This document shows, one piece after another, positions 1 through 9,320 of a stretch of DNA of 64,000 nt (position 1 is its first letter; the number at the start of each line of letters is the position of its first letter). Where the stretch lies: assembly GCF_001458415.1 (NCBI RefSeq), contig NZ_CYSD01000024.1, forward strand, positions 22 through 64,021, in the 5' to 3' direction. The stretch comes from Tritonibacter multivorans (GTDB lineage Bacteria > Pseudomonadota > Alphaproteobacteria > Rhodobacterales > Rhodobacteraceae). A model generated the notes under the pieces. That model was given only the letters and a program-made list of their open reading frames with translations. It was not told where the DNA came from and searched no databases. Made by a program: the position numbers and the translations under genes.

Positions 1-50
1 CCCCCGCCTGTCCTTTTTTGCATTGAAATGCAAACCGGCCAGTTGGGTAT

Positions 51-113
51 GGCACGGCGCGCGCCCCAAAGGGGCGCGCGCCGTGCCGGTCGCTTTGGGC
101 GAAGCCCAAAGCG
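51..113. repeat. two-hairpin GC-rich intergenic repeat (REP-like), copy 1
   Basis: Two near-contiguous perfect hairpins are visible. The first has 17-bp arms around a 3-nt AAA loop (51-67 with 71-87). The second has 10-bp arms around GAA (91-100 with 104-113; arm CGCTTTGGGC). A related, inverted and diverged pair of hairpins follows rpiA at 7669-7737, so this is a dispersed intergenic element and not a one-off terminator. No T-run follows either hairpin. Its function is unknown; REP/BIME-like elements are the nearest known class. Confidence 0.7.
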
Positions 114-142
114 AAATCCCTCTCGATCGGTTCAGATGAAAG

Positions 143-171
143 AAAAAGGGCGCTCTCAGGAGCGCCCTTTT
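143..171 (-). terminator. rho-independent terminator of the 845-residue protein gene
   Basis: An 11-bp perfect stem (145-155 with 160-170, arm AAAGGGCGCTC) has a 4-nt loop. On the minus strand it is followed by a T-rich tract. It lies about 20 nt beyond the stop codon of the minus-strand gene ending at 194. Confidence 0.85.
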
Positions 172-193
172 GAATGTGGGGTCGAGCCTTGGT

Positions 194-2731
194 TTACCCA
201 GCGGCGCGGTCTCCGGGTTGGAAACCGGTCTGGCTGTTGGTGGTGAAGCGCCCGTTGGAAGCTTTGTCCAGCTTCCCGTCCCGCAGCAGCTGCCCAAAGG
301 CCCGCAGGCTGTCTTCGCGGGTCAGGCTGCTTTGATCATCAAGACCGCGCACTTTGCCAAGAAGCTGCGGGCGGGTGAACTGGTCACGGCCTTCGACCTT
401 GGTCAAATAGGCTGCCGCTGCTTCCAGCAATTCGCCCAGTTCAACCGCACCCTGCTGGCGCACGAAATCGGCAAACCCGGTATCGAGACCCTCAGCGCCG
501 CTGGTGCTCTTTCGGCTTAGCATGGCGCTGGAGACGCGGCGTGGGCGCACAGGTTGGCCCGCGCGCGCCGGGGCTGTTTGCAGGGTTGCGGCGACCTCTT
601 CGGGTTCGGAGACCTGACCGATCGGCTCAGGCGTCGGGTCCGGGTCGATCCGCTGTTCGGCGACCAGTTTCAAGGGTGCGCCGCGACCAGCAGCGCCTTT
701 GGCGTCGTCGCCCAGCGGGCGCCGCGGGCGGACGACACTGTCCAGGTCCTGACGATAGGCCTGCGCCTGTGCGTCTTTTTCGGCGCTGTCGTCCAGGGTG
801 CTACCTTCGGCTTGCGCTGCTGCTACGGCGGCGCGCAGCTGGTTGTATGTCTCGCGAGAGGACGCGGCATCCGCCTGTTCCAATTTGTCATCGGCTTCCG
901 CCATCAGACGCGACAGATCCCCTTCCAGCGCGCCGGGGCTGCGCTGCAGCAGGGACGCCGCTGTCGGAGACGCGGGCATGTTTTCTGCCGTGTCAAAATC
1001 TTCTTGTTCTTCAAGGCGAACAGTTTCCTGTGCAAAACCTTCGGTGTCCGCCGGGCCGTTGTCCTGAGCGTCCTCCTGCTGAGCGGCGGAGGGCGCCTCA
1101 GCCGGGCGGCCCGAGGCCATCAGGTCTGCTTCAACCGCTGCCAGCTCTGCCATCAGGTCCGCCTCGTCAGCGTCGCTCAGGCTGCTTTGGGCATCCGGTT
1201 TTTCGTCGCGAGCCGCGGATTGAGGCGCGGGCGCAATGTCCTGGGTCGGCTCTGGGCGCGGCGGCTCTGCCTCGGCGACAGGTTCCGCAGCAGGCTGAGC
1301 GGCCTCTGGCGTTACATCTTCGGCGGTGGCGTCTACCAAAGTGTTCGACACTGCGGCGCGGCGAACGCGGATCACACGCCCCCGGACGCGGCGCGGTTCG
1401 ACCTTGGCCTTGGCAGCTTCGGCAGCCGGTTCCGCTTTGGCGTTGAGCTGCGGTTCTGCGTCTGCAGTGTCTGCTGCGTCTTCTGTGGCCTCTGGGGTGG
1501 GGGCGTCTGCGGGGGCGACCTCTTCGGTCGGCGCTTCTTGCGCGACGCGGTCAATGGCGTCCTCAGCCAAGGGCGCAGCGGTCCGCTCGGCCTCGGCTTT
1601 TGTCGCTTCGGTCACCGCACGCAATGTGGCGTCCAGATCATCGTCCTGTGCTGCACTCGAAGTCTCTGGGGCATTGGAGGCAGCTTCTGCCTCGAGCTGA
1701 TCCAGAATGTCGCTGACATCGGCTTCGATCGTGTCTTCGATGAGGTCGGCTGCGTCAGACTCATCAGCGCTCTCGTCACCTACGGCTTCGAGCTCTTTTA
1801 CAGCATCCTCGAGATAGGCGTTGCCGACGTTGAACCCTTCGGCGTGCTGATCTTCGCTGAATTCTTCTTCGCGGGGCGGGGTCTTTGCGACCACGGCGCG
1901 GATGCGCTGCAGTTTGGCGGCAATGCTTTCAGATACGGGTGTTGGTTCGGTCTCTGCCTCGGGAAGGATAATGTGGTCTTCTTCGGAGGCCGTGCTGGCA
2001 TCAACCAGTGCGGCGTCCACACCCCAGGCTGCTGCCTCCGCATCGGAGCCTTCTGTCGGCGCGGTGTCCACACCCGGAGCCTCGTTGCTCACGTCGAAAA
2101 AGTCGACCTCTGCGGCAACTTGTTGATTTTCTTCAACGGCGGCCTCTTCCGCAGCAGCGGTTTCAAACAGCTCTACGTCGCCGAAGGTATCTTCGGTATC
2201 TGCGAGCTCCGGTGCAAGCGCGGTGTCAGCCGCAACAGGGGGGGCGATGTCCGGGACACTGGTTGTAGCATTGGATGGGACATCGGGCGCTGCGGGGGCA
2301 ATCGAGGCGGGAGCGTCGGTCTGCGCGACCGGTTCTGATACAGTTTCCGAGACGGGTTCCGAGATGGGCGCAGGCGCGTCGGCTTTGGCGGGAGCCGGTG
2401 CGTCCTGGGAGGCGGCTTCGGATGTCGTTGCGGGCCCTGCGGTCGGGGCTACAGCGGCTGCATCCGGCGCCAACGCCGTGGCAGCGCGCAGGTGGATCCC
2501 CTGATCACTGGTGTGTGCTTCGACCTGACGGGCGACTTCGCGCTGTGCAATCCGCGCCAGCATCTCGGCATCGGGTTGCGGCGGTTCGGCCCCAAAATAA
2601 CGATCATCTGCCGCGAGATCGCGGAAATACTCGGCAATGGCCTTCATTGTGTCGAACGAATCCTCAAACCCTTCGAGGGTGCAGGAGAAAGTCCCGTAGG
2701 AAACGGTCAAAACTTTGTTATTATGTACCAT
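194..2731 (-). CDS. large acidic, intrinsically disordered conserved protein
   Basis: This 845-residue protein is conserved in form across Rhodobacteraceae but has no assigned function. The first ~50 residues (MVHNNKVLTVSYGTFSCTLE...) look folded. Residues ~60-700 are dominated by Ala, Glu, Asp, Pro and Thr in low-complexity runs with no recognisable domain, broken by a basic patch near residues 455-475 (RRVRGRVIRVRR). A second ordered segment of ~110 residues at the C-terminus (from about SSAMLSRKSTSGAEGLDTGF) carries helical heptads. No signal peptide or membrane segment is seen, so it is probably cytoplasmic. Automated pipelines sometimes call such proteins CheA-like; I see no histidine kinase motif. 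It is transcribed divergently from the thiamine pyrophosphokinase gene and has its own terminator. Confidence 0.85.
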   Translation of the reverse strand: MVHNNKVLTVSYGTFSCTLEGFEDSFDTMKAIAEYFRDLAADDRYFGAEPPQPDAEMLARIAQREVARQVEAHTSDQGIHLRAATALAPDAAAVAPTAGPATTSEAASQDAPAPAKADAPAPISEPVSETVSEPVAQTDAPASIAPAAPDVPSNATTSVPDIAPPVAADTALAPELADTEDTFGDVELFETAAAEEAAVEENQQVAAEVDFFDVSNEAPGVDTAPTEGSDAEAAAWGVDAALVDASTASEEDHIILPEAETEPTPVSESIAAKLQRIRAVVAKTPPREEEFSEDQHAEGFNVGNAYLEDAVKELEAVGDESADESDAADLIEDTIEADVSDILDQLEAEAASNAPETSSAAQDDDLDATLRAVTEATKAEAERTAAPLAEDAIDRVAQEAPTEEVAPADAPTPEATEDAADTADAEPQLNAKAEPAAEAAKAKVEPRRVRGRVIRVRRAAVSNTLVDATAEDVTPEAAQPAAEPVAEAEPPRPEPTQDIAPAPQSAARDEKPDAQSSLSDADEADLMAELAAVEADLMASGRPAEAPSAAQQEDAQDNGPADTEGFAQETVRLEEQEDFDTAENMPASPTAASLLQRSPGALEGDLSRLMAEADDKLEQADAASSRETYNQLRAAVAAAQAEGSTLDDSAEKDAQAQAYRQDLDSVVRPRRPLGDDAKGAAGRGAPLKLVAEQRIDPDPTPEPIGQVSEPEEVAATLQTAPARAGQPVRPRRVSSAMLSRKSTSGAEGLDTGFADFVRQQGAVELGELLEAAAAYLTKVEGRDQFTRPQLLGKVRGLDDQSSLTREDSLRAFGQLLRDGKLDKASNGRFTTNSQTGFQPGDRAAG

Positions 2732-2869
2732 CTGTCAGCTCGTCCTCGCCAAGTTCGTGCTGTTAACCCTAATGATGTCATGGCCGAATTCGGCCCGAAT
2801 CCGTGCAATTGATCGTATTTTTTTGTGTTTAGATTGTGGCCGGTTTCTAAATCCGTAAAAAATCACATC

Positions 2870-3529
2870 ATGACCTCTAAAATTGTTCACACCTCGGATC
2901 CAGTTACCCTCGTCGGAGGCGGGATCCTGACCCAAAGCACCCTTGACGCAGCCCTCGCGCTGGCTCCGCGATTGGTGGCCGCAGATGGCGGGGCGGATCA
3001 GGCCTTGGCCTTTGGGCACGTGCCCGAAGCCGTCATTGGTGACCTGGATTCCTTAAGCCCGGCAGCGCAGCAGACATTGCCGGGGGGCAGCATTCACAAC
3101 ATCGCAGAACAGGATACCACAGATTTCGACAAGGCGCTGCGGATGATTTCCACGCCGGTTGTTCTGGCCGTGGGGTTCTTGGGCGGCCGGGTGGATCACC
3201 AGCTGGCGGCATTACATGTTCTGGCGCAGGGGCATGACAGCCCCTGTATTTTGCTTGGCGAAACAGAGGTGATCTTTCACCTGACCCACCCCGTATCTCT
3301 GTCAACCAAGGCGGGCGAGGTGGTGTCACTGTTCCCGCTGCAACCGGTGCGCGGTCAGTCCACGGGTTTGGAATGGCCCATCGATGATCTGGAGCTGTCA
3401 CCCATGGGGCAGATCGGCACGTCGAACCGGGCACTGGGGCCGATCACTTTGACACCCAACGGGGCGGGGCTTTTGGCGATCGTGCCGCGTCGGCTGCTGG
3501 GGGAACTGGTCGCCGCGCTCAAGCAGTGA
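2870..3529 (+). CDS. thiN: thiamine pyrophosphokinase (thiamine diphosphokinase)
   Basis: Transfers pyrophosphate from ATP to thiamine to make thiamine diphosphate in the cytoplasm. The 219-residue length and the motifs fit the ThiN/TPK family: an N-terminal ADGGAD segment, GDLDS with the Asp pair that binds Mg-ATP, and DTTDFDKAL, followed by GGRVDHQLAAL and a C-terminal beta domain with the SNRAL stretch expected near the thiamine site. The ATG at 2870 is preferred over the upstream GTG at 2825, because the extension adds 15 non-conserved residues. Its last 11 bases overlap the end of the convergent DMT transporter gene. No TPP riboswitch was seen in the 138-bp leader. Confidence 0.93.
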   Translation: MTSKIVHTSDPVTLVGGGILTQSTLDAALALAPRLVAADGGADQALAFGHVPEAVIGDLDSLSPAAQQTLPGGSIHNIAEQDTTDFDKALRMISTPVVLAVGFLGGRVDHQLAALHVLAQGHDSPCILLGETEVIFHLTHPVSLSTKAGEVVSLFPLQPVRGQSTGLEWPIDDLELSPMGQIGTSNRALGPITLTPNGAGLLAIVPRRLLGELVAALKQ

Positions 3530-4427
3530 CGCGGGTCGCCCCTGCAGCGGCGCGCCGTTCCCGCAAGACCGCGTAAAGCCCGGCGGAGATGGTCAGACCA
3601 ATTCCAAGGGCCGCAAGCGCATTGGGCAGGTCGCCAAAGATCATCCAGCCCAGCAGAACGGCCACCGGAATTTCCAGATATTGCATGGAGGCCAGCGTGG
3701 CCGTTGGCGCAAAGCGCAGGCTCCAGGTCATCAGCAAATGCGCAAAAGTGCCCAGCACGCCTGTCGCGGTCAGCAAAACCCATGTGTCAGCTGGGGGCGG
3801 GGTCAGGTTCAGACCGGGGCCCCCGGCGGCTTCCCCCAGCCACAGCAGGGGAACCATCAGCCCGCTTGCCAGCAGGCCGCTCACCGCCTGAAGCGAGATC
3901 GGCTCGGTCTCTTTGGCGATCTTGCGGGTGACCAGCATGAACAGCGCAAAGATCACGGCCACAAGAACCGGCCACAATGCATGCCAGCCTACCGCGGCAA
4001 AGCTCGGCTGGATCACCAGCAGCGTGCCGGTGAAACCAACACTACAGGCCCCAAGACGACGGATACCAACCTCTTCACCCAGCACATATTTCCCCAAGAC
4101 CAGCATGATGAAGGGCATCACAAAGGCAATCGCCACCGCATCGGCAAGCGGCAGATGTTTGAAGGCGGTGAACATGGCGCCCACACCGGCCATCTGCAGC
4201 AGCGTGCGCAGGACAACAAAGGGCAGAATGCGGCGGGGCATCCGCAAAGACCCCAAAGCAAAAGCAAGCGGCACGAGAAGCGCCGCCTGAAACGCGAAAC
4301 GGGCAAAGACGATCTGGCCCACAGGGAGCGTTGCGCCCAGCAGCTTGGCCATGGCGTCGCAGGCGGGAATGGTAACGCAGAACCCCAGCATCAGGGACAC
4401 GCCAAGGAAGGGGCGATCTTGTGTCAT
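3519..4427 (-). CDS. DMT superfamily (EamA) transporter
   Basis: A 302-residue inner-membrane protein with about ten predicted hydrophobic helices arranged as two EamA repeats. The first starts at SLMLGFCVTIPACDAMAKLL and the second near LLTATGVLGTFAHLLMTWSL. The family exports or imports small metabolites such as amino acids and nucleotides; the substrate cannot be read from sequence. It lies downstream of the GST-sdaA pair on the same strand but is separated from it by a terminator, so it is probably transcribed on its own. The C-terminal tail is short and basic (LRERRAAAGATRVTA). Confidence 0.88.
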   Translation of the reverse strand: MTQDRPFLGVSLMLGFCVTIPACDAMAKLLGATLPVGQIVFARFAFQAALLVPLAFALGSLRMPRRILPFVVLRTLLQMAGVGAMFTAFKHLPLADAVAIAFVMPFIMLVLGKYVLGEEVGIRRLGACSVGFTGTLLVIQPSFAAVGWHALWPVLVAVIFALFMLVTRKIAKETEPISLQAVSGLLASGLMVPLLWLGEAAGGPGLNLTPPPADTWVLLTATGVLGTFAHLLMTWSLRFAPTATLASMQYLEIPVAVLLGWMIFGDLPNALAALGIGLTISAGLYAVLRERRAAAGATRVTA

Positions 4428-4483
4428 GGCGTCACGCTAGGCGCGGTATCTGGATCTGACAAGCGCCCGGCGTGTCGCAATAC

Positions 4484-4512
4484 AAAAGGCTGCGGCACAG
4501 GATGCCACAGCC
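4484..4512 (-). terminator. terminator after sdaA
   Basis: A 10-bp stem with one mismatch (4488-4497 with 4503-4512; arm GGCTGTGGCA on the minus strand) and a 5-nt loop is followed on the minus strand by TTTTGTATT. It lies 28 nt past the sdaA stop codon. Confidence 0.8.
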
Positions 4513-4540
4513 CGCAATGTAGGGGGGGACGGCTGACTGT

Positions 4541-5914
4541 TCAGCAGTTCGGCACGTTTACCGCCAGACCACCCAAGGAGGTCTCTTTGTATTTTTCGTG
4601 CATGTCCGCGCCGGTCTGACGCATGGTTTCAATGCAGGCATCCAGCGGCACAAAGTGCTGGCCGTCGCCGCGCAGCGCCAGCGACGCCGCTGAGACCGCC
4701 TTGATCGCCGCCAAGCCATTGCGTTCGATACAGGGCACCTGAACCAGACCTTTGACCGGATCGCAGGTCATGCCAAGGTGATGTTCGAGCGCGATTTCCG
4801 CCGCATTTTCCACCTGTTCCGGTGTCCCGCCCATAACCGCGCACAGGCCAGCCGCAGACATGGCCGCGGCAGAGCCGACCTCGGCCTGACAGCCTGCCTC
4901 AGCGCCCGAGATCGAGGCGTTGAATTTCACCAGACCGGCAATTGCAGCGGCGGTCAGCAGGAAGTCTTCGACGTGGCTGGGGGAGGCACCCGGCACGTGA
5001 TCCAGATAATATCGGATCACCGCAGGCAGGGTGCCCGCCGCGCCATTGGTCGGCGCTGTGACCACCTGACCGCCCGCCGCGTTTTCCTCGTTGACGGCCA
5101 TGGCGTAAACGCTCATCCAGTCGTTGATGGTGTGCGGTGCGGTCAGGTTCATGCCACGTTCGGCCATCAGCGCGTCATAGATGCCTTTGGCGCGGCGTTT
5201 GACAAACAGGCCACCGGGCAGGATGCCGTCGCGTTCGAGCCCGCGGTTGATGCAGTCGTTCATCACCTGCCAGATGCGATCCACACCTTTGGACAGGCCG
5301 TCTTTGCTGCCGCGCGCGATCTCGTTCTCGCGCTTCATCTCGGCAATGGTCTTGCCGCTGGCCTTGGCCATCTCCAGCATTTCCGCCGCCGATTTGAAGG
5401 GGAAGGGGACCGGGTCGCCTTCTTCTGTGGCTTTGCCCTGGGCCAGTTCTTCCTCAGTGACCACAAAACCGCCACCGATAGAATAGAACACCTGCTGCAG
5501 GATCACATCGCCCTGCGGGTCCGTGGCCATCAGGATCATGCCATTGGCGTGACCGGGCAGCGCGTGATCGTAGTCAAAGATCATATCTGCTTTGGGGTCA
5601 AAGTGCAGCGCGCCCAGATCATCGAGTACAATGGTCTTGGTCTCGTTGATTGCGGACAGCGCGGCCTCGGCTTTGTCGTCGTCATAGGTGTCCGGCAGGA
5701 ACCCGGCGAGGCCAAGGATGGTGGCGCGGTCCGTGGCGTGGCCCACACCGGTAAAGGCGAGCGAGCCATGCAGCGACGCCCGCAGCCCGGCAAATTCAAA
5801 CGGCGAAGCGCGCATCATATCGAGGAATCGCGCAGCCGCGACCATCGGGCCCATAGTGTGCGAAGACGAAGGGCCAATGCCCACCTTGAACATATCGAAT
5901 ACGGAGAGGAACAT
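4541..5914 (-). CDS. sdaA: L-serine ammonia-lyase (iron-sulfur dependent)
   Basis: Deaminates L-serine to pyruvate and ammonia using a [4Fe-4S] cluster. The 457-residue single-chain form contains the N-terminal beta domain ([17 protein letters not shown] near residues 15-31) and the C-terminal catalytic domain. The latter has the [13 protein letters not shown] segment and the cluster cysteines in [13 protein letters not shown] and [14 protein letters not shown]. All expected cysteines are present. Its start codon shares a base with the GST stop codon (TGATG), indicating translational coupling with the upstream GST gene. Confidence 0.95.
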   Translation of the reverse strand: MFLSVFDMFKVGIGPSSSHTMGPMVAAARFLDMMRASPFEFAGLRASLHGSLAFTGVGHATDRATILGLAGFLPDTYDDDKAEAALSAINETKTIVLDDLGALHFDPKADMIFDYDHALPGHANGMILMATDPQGDVILQQVFYSIGGGFVVTEEELAQGKATEEGDPVPFPFKSAAEMLEMAKASGKTIAEMKRENEIARGSKDGLSKGVDRIWQVMNDCINRGLERDGILPGGLFVKRRAKGIYDALMAERGMNLTAPHTINDWMSVYAMAVNEENAAGGQVVTAPTNGAAGTLPAVIRYYLDHVPGASPSHVEDFLLTAAAIAGLVKFNASISGAEAGCQAEVGSAAAMSAAGLCAVMGGTPEQVENAAEIALEHHLGMTCDPVKGLVQVPCIERNGLAAIKAVSAASLALRGDGQHFVPLDACIETMRQTGADMHEKYKETSLGGLAVNVPNC

Positions 5915-6621
5915 CAGGTAGCAGATCCTTCTGGCGGAGTGGCGAGGATGGGTGCGGTAAAGGGGTGGGGGCCCAACCCTTCGGCGATTTGGGCAGCCTG
6001 CGTGCTGGCGCGGGTCTCGGCGCGCTGCGCTATGGCATGGAGTATCGGGTAGCGGCTCAGCTCGAACCAGGGCTGGTTCGGCAGCTCTGCATAGAGTTTG
6101 GTCCAGCGCAGCAGGCAGGGGATGTATATGTCCAGCAGCGTTGGCGTACCCCCACCGGCGAGACCGGGTGTTGCGACCAAGCCGGCCTCAAGAATATCAA
6201 GATCCCCTTCAATCCGGGCACGGAACATCCCGCGCAGCTGGCGCTGCTGATCCGGATCGGGGCCTATGAATTTTTCGGGATAGAAGAAATGGCGCAGATC
6301 GACCTGAAAGGTGTTGGAACACCAGATCATCCATTTCAAGAAATGCGCGCGTTTGGGCGTGTCCACTGCGGGGGCCAGTTTGCCTGTGGTTTCCGACAGC
6401 CACATCAGAATGGCGGCGGTTTCAAACAGCACGCCATCCGGCGTCTCAAGCGCTGGGATCGTGCCATTGGGATTGAGCGCCAGATAGGCTGGCTGGCTTT
6501 GTGCGCCGGTTGCGCGGTCCACAAGGCAGGTCTCATACGCCAGGCCAAGCTCCTCCAGCGCCAGCCGAATGATCAGCGAGGCGTTGTCTGGGGCATAGTG
6601 CAGGCGCAGGGTTGTTTCCAT
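5914..6621 (-). CDS. glutathione S-transferase family protein
   Basis: A 235-residue cytosolic protein with an N-terminal thioredoxin-like GST domain (residues ~1-85: LRLHYAPDNASLIIRLALEE, then NPNGTIPALETPDGVLFETAAILMWL with the cis-Pro and the glutathione-binding E-T/A-A triad) and an all-helical C-terminal domain. The catalytic residue of the N-terminal loop appears to be Asn or Ser in place of Tyr (APDNAS), as in beta- and other bacterial GSTs. It is the first gene of a two-gene operon with sdaA. The substrate is unknown. Confidence 0.88.
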   Translation of the reverse strand: METTLRLHYAPDNASLIIRLALEELGLAYETCLVDRATGAQSQPAYLALNPNGTIPALETPDGVLFETAAILMWLSETTGKLAPAVDTPKRAHFLKWMIWCSNTFQVDLRHFFYPEKFIGPDPDQQRQLRGMFRARIEGDLDILEAGLVATPGLAGGGTPTLLDIYIPCLLRWTKLYAELPNQPWFELSRYPILHAIAQRAETRASTQAAQIAEGLGPHPFTAPILATPPEGSAT

Positions 6622-6668
6622 AAGCTCACCGTAGAAAGGGTGCGGGTCAAATACATGTTCGTTTTCGA

Positions 6669-6686
6669 CGTTTCCTATCGGAAACG
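6669..6686. promoter_or_regulatory. palindrome in the GST / rpiA divergent promoter region
   Basis: A perfect inverted repeat, CGTTTCC-N4-GGAAACG, lies in the 254-bp region between the divergent GST and rpiA starts, 48 nt upstream of the GST start. It could be an operator; no regulator is suggested by the neighbours. Confidence 0.35.
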
Positions 6687-6875
6687 CGCCCTGCGGGAAA
6701 TAGTGCAGTTTGCGGTGGCCGCCTGTCGGGGCGTGGGTGATTTTGCGCTTTGTTCCGCATCAAACGGCAAAGGTCACTCGCCACAGGAGGGCAAAATTCC
6801 TATAAGAGACAAAAGCCTGCCAGAACGGCCGGTGCACAGGAAACCCGCCAGAAGACCCGAATAAGGATCCATGTG

Positions 6876-7664
6876 ATGAGCAGAGAACTTGCCCCGATCG
6901 ACAAAGCCAAATTTGTAGCCGCCAAACGCGCAGCAGAGATGATCGAAGATGGCATGCGGGTGGGGCTTGGGACCGGGTCAACCGCTGCCTGGCTGGTGCG
7001 CTGTCTGGGCGACCGGGTGGCGATGGAGGGGTTGAACATTGTCACGGTGCCGACCTCGACCCGCACAGCCGATCTGGCGCGTGAGGTGGGGTTGAAGGTG
7101 GTGTCTCTGGAAGAGGCGGGCTGGCTGGATATGACCATTGATGGGGCCGATGAATTTGATGGGGAGCTGAACCTGATCAAAGGCGGCGGCGGCGCGCATC
7201 TGCGCGAAAAAGTGGTCGCTGCGGCCTCGGATCAGCTGGTGGTGATTGCCGACAAAAGCAAAGAGGTCGCGTCTCTGGGGGCGTTTCCGCTGCCGGTTGA
7301 GGTGCTGCCCTTTGGTCTGTCGACCACGCGGTCGCTGTTGGAGGAAACGCTGATCTCGCTGGATGTGCTGGGGCGCGATGTGACCCTGCGAATGAAGGGC
7401 GGGGTGCCCTTTGTCACCGATGAGGGCAACCACATTCTGGACCTGCACCTCACCCGCATTGGCAACCCGCGCCAGATGGCCATGGTGCTGAACCAGATCC
7501 CCGGCGTGGTCGAGAATGGCCTGTTTATCGACATCTGCGACCGGGTTGTGGTTGGCTATGGCGATGGCCGTGTCGAAGTGCGCGACATCAATGAAGGATC
7601 GGTTGAGGAAGGACGGGTTGATTTCTTGGAGAATGAGAACCTTTTTACCGATCTGGAAGAGTAA
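6876..7664 (+). CDS. rpiA: ribose-5-phosphate isomerase A
   Basis: Interconverts ribose 5-phosphate and ribulose 5-phosphate in the pentose phosphate pathway. The 262-residue protein carries the family signatures GLGTGSTAAWLV (phosphate loop), TIDGADEFD (catalytic Asp/Glu) and KGGGGAHLREKVV (catalytic Glu and Lys). The ATG at 6876 is chosen because it follows AAGGAT with proper spacing. The in-frame upstream extension to 6750 is basic, lacks family similarity and would run through the promoter region. It is followed by a GC-rich double-hairpin repeat and then gor. Confidence 0.95.
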   Translation: MSRELAPIDKAKFVAAKRAAEMIEDGMRVGLGTGSTAAWLVRCLGDRVAMEGLNIVTVPTSTRTADLAREVGLKVVSLEEAGWLDMTIDGADEFDGELNLIKGGGGAHLREKVVAAASDQLVVIADKSKEVASLGAFPLPVEVLPFGLSTTRSLLEETLISLDVLGRDVTLRMKGGVPFVTDEGNHILDLHLTRIGNPRQMAMVLNQIPGVVENGLFIDICDRVVVGYGDGRVEVRDINEGSVEEGRVDFLENENLFTDLEE

Positions 7665-7668
7665 GGGG

Positions 7669-7737
7669 TTTCGCTTCGGGCTGCGCCCGAAACGACCGGC
7701 GCCGCGCGCGCCCCTGCGGGCCACGCGCGGCGTTCCC
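7669..7737. repeat. two-hairpin GC-rich intergenic repeat, copy 2 (inverted relative to copy 1)
   Basis: Starting 5 nt past the rpiA stop are two hairpins: CGCTTCGGGC with GCCCGAAACG around TGC, and a GC-rich stem around 7698-7735. Read on the minus strand, this segment aligns with positions 51-113 (shared run GCCGGTCG followed by a TTYGGGC hairpin and AGCGAAA). The remaining bases up to 7964 hold no gene that I can support. A 65-codon frame at 7778 overlaps the gor start and looks accidental. Confidence 0.6.
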
Positions 7738-7964
7738 GTCCTGCCTCTGTTGAAACTCTTTTCACGATTGTGGGAGTATGGCTCGGAAAACCGCAAACAG
7801 ACGCCCCAGTCTTGGGGGGCAGCAGGTCTATGACTTGAAACCCGGAACAAAACGCCCAATTGCGCCTATGGCATTTGCATGCGCCCTATGGGATACCCCG
7901 GTAAAAGACAGGGGAGCGTTCATTGGGGCTCCACAGAAGAACAAGATAGGAAAAGGCGAGCGAT

Positions 7965-9320
7965 ATGAGCTTTGACTACGATCTTTTTGTCATCGGCGGC
8001 GGCTCCGGCGGTGTTCGGGCGGCACGGGTTGCCGCAGCGGGCGGCGCTAAGGTCGCGCTGGCCGAAGAAGACCGCTATGGCGGCACCTGCGTCATCCGCG
8101 GCTGTGTGCCCAAAAAGCTGATGGTCTTCGCCTCGGAATATTCCGGTATGATTGAGGACGGCCGCGCCTATGGCTGGGATATCACGGAAAACGGCTTTAG
8201 CTGGGACCACTTCAAAGGCAAGCTGCACGCGGAACTGGACCGTCTGGAAGGCATTTACCGGAACCTGCTGAAGAACTCAGGCGTTGAAACCTTTGATGCG
8301 CGCGGCAAGCTGGTTAACCCGCACACGGTTGAACTGTCCGATGGCACCACAAAAACCGCCAAGCACATTCTGATCGCAACCGGCGGCTGGCCGTCGATCC
8401 CGGATGTGCCGGGTGGAGAGCTGGCGATTACCTCGAACGAGATCTTCCTGCTGGACAAGCTGCCGGAAAACATCCTGATCGTTGGTGGCGGTTATATCGC
8501 ATCGGAATTTGCGGGCATTATGAACGGCCTTGGCGTGAAAACCACGCAGTTCTACCGCGGTGAACAGATCCTGCGCGGCTTTGATGAAGAGGCCCGCAAT
8601 ATGGTTGCCGACGGCATGCGTGAAGCTGGCGTGGACCTGCAGGTGAACACCAATGTGGCCTCCATGGTGCAGGAGGGCGACCAGATCCGCGTCACGGATA
8701 CCAATGGCACCGAGGCGCTGTATGACAAGGTGATGTACGCCACCGGTCGCGCGCCGAAAGCGGACAATCTGGGCCTTGAGGAGCTGGGGATCGAACGCGG
8801 CCGCAATGGGGCCATCGTGGTGGACCAGTATTCGCAAACCGGCGTGCCGTCGGTCTATGCCATTGGCGATGTGACCGACCGTGTGAACCTGACCCCTGTG
8901 GCGATCCGTGAAGGCATGGCATTCGTTGAAACCGTGTTCAACGGCAACCCGACCAGCCCGGATCACGACCTGATCCCGACCGCGATCTTCACGCAGCCGG
9001 AAATGGGCACCATTGGTCTGTCTGAAGAAGAAGCCGCGGCGCAAGAAGCGATCGAGGTCTATTCCGCATCCTTCAAGCCGATGCAGCAGTCCTTTGCTGG
9101 CCGCGCGCAGAAAGTGCTGATGAAGCTGGTTGTGTCCAAGGCCTCTCGCAAGGTTCTGGGCTGCCATATTGTGGCGCCGGGCGCGGGCGAGATGATCCAA
9201 CTTGCAGGCATCGCCGTAAAGATGGGCGCAACCAAAGAAGATTTCGATCGCACGGTTGCGGTTCACCCGACGATGTCGGAAGAATTGGTGACATTGAAAA
9301 CACCCGTCCGCTCGACCTGA
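7965..9320 (+). CDS. gor: glutathione-disulfide reductase
   Basis: Reduces oxidised glutathione with NADPH in the cytoplasm. The 451-residue flavoprotein has the N-terminal FAD-binding GGGSGG (residues 11-16) and the redox-active disulfide in GGTCVIRGCVPKK (Cys42 and Cys47). It also has an NADPH-binding VGGGYIASEFAGI segment, a second FAD motif YAIGDVTDRVNLTPVA, and the C-terminal dimer interface with the catalytic HPTMSEELVTL His-Glu pair. Length and motifs are complete. The CVIRGC spacing separates it from lipoamide and mercuric reductases. It sits downstream of rpiA, which supplies flux to the NADPH-generating pathway, but a 300-bp gap with repeats suggests independent transcription. Confidence 0.95.
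   Translation: MSFDYDLFVIGGGSGGVRAARVAAAGGAKVALAEEDRYGGTCVIRGCVPKKLMVFASEYSGMIEDGRAYGWDITENGFSWDHFKGKLHAELDRLEGIYRNLLKNSGVETFDARGKLVNPHTVELSDGTTKTAKHILIATGGWPSIPDVPGGELAITSNEIFLLDKLPENILIVGGGYIASEFAGIMNGLGVKTTQFYRGEQILRGFDEEARNMVADGMREAGVDLQVNTNVASMVQEGDQIRVTDTNGTEALYDKVMYATGRAPKADNLGLEELGIERGRNGAIVVDQYSQTGVPSVYAIGDVTDRVNLTPVAIREGMAFVETVFNGNPTSPDHDLIPTAIFTQPEMGTIGLSEEEAAAQEAIEVYSASFKPMQQSFAGRAQKVLMKLVVSKASRKVLGCHIVAPGAGEMIQLAGIAVKMGATKEDFDRTVAVHPTMSEELVTLKTPVRST

Noticed and set aside
554-2338. 594-codon plus-strand frame within the 845-residue gene
   Set aside because: Complement of a low-complexity Ala/Glu-rich gene; Cys/Gly/Arg-rich with no domain.
2732-2869. TPP riboswitch before thiN
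   Set aside because: The 138-bp leader lacks the CUGAGA-type thi-box core.
7778-7975. 65-codon frame between rpiA and gor
   Set aside because: It runs through the gor ribosome-binding site into the gor start, has no recognisable family and no convincing start.
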